A DNA stretch of 15,668 bases, taken from contig CAZMSD010000055.1 in NCBI GenBank assembly GCA_964568855.1, positions 1 through 15,668 of the forward strand, given 5' to 3'. Every line of letters begins with the position of its first letter. Position 1 is the first letter of the stretch. Made by a program: the position numbers and the translations under genes. The notes below the pieces were generated by a model. The model was not told the DNA's origin. It did no database searches and was given only the letters and a program-made list of their open reading frames with translations. The DNA comes from CAZMSD01 sp964568855. Its GTDB lineage: Bacteria; CAIWAD01. Shown one piece after another: positions 14,222 to 15,668 of this stretch.

Positions 14222-15617
14222 TCAATCGAAGCGCTGGATGATCCTGCTCCTGTCGAGCCTGACGGCCGTACTGGTTGCCGGGCTGGGTTGCGGTGCGGAT
14301 GCAGAGCGAGCTGCGGACCCGGAGTCCCGCGCCGGTTCCGGGCACGATGACCACCCCGCCGGGACTCATGCCGATCATACCGTCGACAACGACGGAGACC
14401 ACCCCGCCGGAACCCACGATGACCACGGCCACGCGGAAGGCTCCGACCTGGATCGGAGCGTCGAAGAACTCTTCGCGGCGGCCTGCGAGCACGGCGTCCC
14501 GGCGCATCGCTGCGAGGAGTGCCGCTACGAAGTGGGCGTGGTGAAAGTGCCGCGAAGCTTGATCGAGCAGGGTGTATTACAAGTAGCCCGGGTGGCGGAA
14601 CGGAGTTTCGTCGAGGAAGTGGAGCTGACCGGCGAGATCCGCTTCGACGAGCGCAGGATCGCCCACCTCGGACCCCGCCTGCCCGGGATCATCCAGCGGG
14701 TGCATGTGGACCTGGGACAGCCTGTCCGGGCCGGAGCGCCGCTGGTCGAGATCGACAGTCCCCAGCTGGCTGAAACGGAAGCGGCCTACCTGACCGCGCT
14801 GGCGGAACACCGGCTGGCCAGGCGCAACTACTCGCGGCAGCGCGAGCTGCGTGAGGCGGAAATCAGCAGCGAGCGGGAATTTCTCGAGGCGGAACAGGAG
14901 TTCGAGAGCACCGCGATCCGGGTCAACTCAGGGCGCCAGAAACTACTGCAGCTTGGTATCACGGAGGATGAAATCGCAACCCTGGAGGAGGCCGGGATCG
15001 GCGGGGCGATGGGCCGATACGTCCTCAGGGCGCCCTTCGACGGGGAGGTTCTCGACCTGCACGCTGTGCGCGGGGAGCAGGTCGAACCGGAAAGCGAGCT
15101 GCTGCTCTTCGGTGATACAATCAAGCTCTGGGTCTGGGCAGACCTCTACGAGTTCCACCTGGCTCTATTCGAGCGCGGCTTGAGCGAGGCCGGCCTCTCG
15201 GCGAGAGTCACGGTCCGGGCTTATCCCGACGAGATCTTCCAGGGGCGGGTCGACCTGATCGGCCGCACGATGAATGAGGACACCCGCACCGTCGAGGCGC
15301 GGATCACGCTTGACAACCCGGAAGGAAAACTCAAGCCCGGCATGTTCGCCGTGGTCGCCCTGGATGCGGTCGCCGGAGGAACAAGGACTGCGGTGCCGGC
15401 GGCCGCCGTCCTCTCCGACGAGGGACGCGATTTCGTTTTCCTGCGGCACGATGACGACTACTTCATCAGGCGACCGGTGATACAGGGACGGCGAAACGGC
15501 GATTTCGTCGAGATCGTCCACGGTCTTGATTCCGGCCAGGCGATCGCCGGAGCCGGCGCCTTCCTGCTCAAATCGGATGTCCTGCGCTCGAAGATGGGCG
15601 AAGGCTGCGCCCACTAG
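14214..15617 (+). CDS. RND efflux periplasmic adaptor (CusB/CzcB-like) with N-terminal metal-binding extensions
   Basis: A 467-residue membrane-fusion protein linking an inner-membrane pump to the outer-membrane channel. A hydrophobic segment (8-25) ends in GLGC26, a likely but non-canonical lipoprotein site. Residues 44-73 contain eight His in two copies of DHPAGTHxDH 16 residues apart. Residues 91-103 form a CxH...CxxC cluster (C91, H93, C100, C103), a metal-binding module seen in some heavy-metal adaptors. The adaptor core begins near 118: a barrel-sandwich half (LGPRLPGIIQRVHVDLGQPV), an alpha-helical hairpin (about 180-255), the second half (RAPFDGEVLDLHAVRGEQVEP), then beta-barrel and membrane-proximal domains. 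GGAGAG lies seven bases before ATG, inside the upstream gene's end. The His and Cys clusters favour zinc, cobalt, cadmium or copper; the sequence does not decide which. Confidence 0.93.
   Translation: MSNQSKRWMILLLSSLTAVLVAGLGCGADAERAADPESRAGSGHDDHPAGTHADHTVDNDGDHPAGTHDDHGHAEGSDLDRSVEELFAAACEHGVPAHRCEECRYEVGVVKVPRSLIEQGVLQVARVAERSFVEEVELTGEIRFDERRIAHLGPRLPGIIQRVHVDLGQPVRAGAPLVEIDSPQLAETEAAYLTALAEHRLARRNYSRQRELREAEISSEREFLEAEQEFESTAIRVNSGRQKLLQLGITEDEIATLEEAGIGGAMGRYVLRAPFDGEVLDLHAVRGEQVEPESELLLFGDTIKLWVWADLYEFHLALFERGLSEAGLSARVTVRAYPDEIFQGRVDLIGRTMNEDTRTVEARITLDNPEGKLKPGMFAVVALDAVAGGTRTAVPAAAVLSDEGRDFVFLRHDDDYFIRRPVIQGRRNGDFVEIVHGLDSGQAIAGAGAFLLKSDVLRSKMGEGCAH
14349..14410 (+). repeat. In-frame direct repeat encoding a histidine-rich unit
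   Basis: GACCACCCCGCCGG occurs exactly at 14349-14362 and 14397-14410, 48 bases (16 codons) apart and in frame, encoding DHPAG in the adaptor's His-rich segment. This suggests a recent internal duplication of the metal-binding unit. Confidence 0.8.
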
Positions 15618-15638
15618 GAGTCTGTCGGACTCAGGATC

Positions 15639-15668
15639 ATGAATCCATCAATCTCGCATCTCAGATTG
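15639..15668 (+). CDS. Possible start of the RND pump gene, cut by the window end
   Basis: An ATG preceded closely by AGGA (15633-15636) opens a frame with no stop through the end of the window (ten codons, MNPSISHLRL). It begins 21 bases after the adaptor stop, where CusA/CzcA-type pump genes normally lie. The ten residues alone do not identify the product and the true start may be further on. A weak 5-bp hairpin (GAGTC/GACTC, 15618-15632) lies in the gap. Confidence 0.35.
   Translation, partial: MNPSISHLRL

Noticed and set aside
15618..15632. Hairpin after the adaptor stop as an operon terminator
   Set aside because: The stem is only five pairs, no U-run follows, and a probable pump gene starts directly after it.
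1..15668. CRISPR array, tRNA, rRNA, riboswitch or phage-defence system
   Set aside because: No regularly spaced repeats, no tRNA or rRNA-like folds, no riboswitch core and no defence-gene domains were found by eye on either strand.

Overview
The window looks like chromosomal DNA of a GC-rich, Gram-negative (diderm) bacterium. It carries a TonB-dependent outer-membrane receptor, an RND metal-efflux operon, and secreted proteins built from parallel beta-helix, subtilase and terminal fibronectin type III modules. That style is common in the FCB group and candidate phyla such as Eisenbacteria or Krumholzibacteriota. The placement is inferred from gene style; no ribosomal or marker gene is present.

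Layout. (1) 137-1314: a complete IS5-family insertion sequence with terminal inverted repeats and a TTAA target duplication; an inverted repeat could mask the transposase ribosome binding site in read-through RNA. (2) 1506-3485 (+): a secreted subtilisin-like protease. It converges, with a 4-nt overlap, on (3) 3482-6582 (-): a two-gene unit of a TetR-family regulator and a TonB-dependent receptor. A perfect palindrome sits between the -35 and -10 of the unit's promoter. (4) 6804-7886 (-): a GT9/heptosyltransferase-like glycosyltransferase. (5) 8211-about 8500 (+): a degraded 5' fragment of a beta-helix protein gene with a one-base frameshift, facing its intact relative. (6) 8576-10517 (-): a PerR/Fur regulator followed one base later by a secreted beta-helix protein, probably translationally coupled. 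(7) 10737-12221 (+): a B12-binding-domain radical SAM enzyme, divergent from the perR-like gene. (8) 12420-15668 (+): a heavy-metal efflux operon of a small Cys/His-rich exported protein, a TolC-like outer-membrane factor, a periplasmic adaptor with metal-binding extensions, and the probable first codons of the pump gene, cut by the window end.

The themes are envelope and environment sensing: TetR with a receptor, PerR with a surface beta-helix protein, and metal efflux. No CRISPR array, tRNA, rRNA or classical defence system was seen. The items that best repay follow-up are the coupled PerR/beta-helix operon, the TetR operator, the metal-binding accessory modules of the efflux operon, and the broken beta-helix gene.
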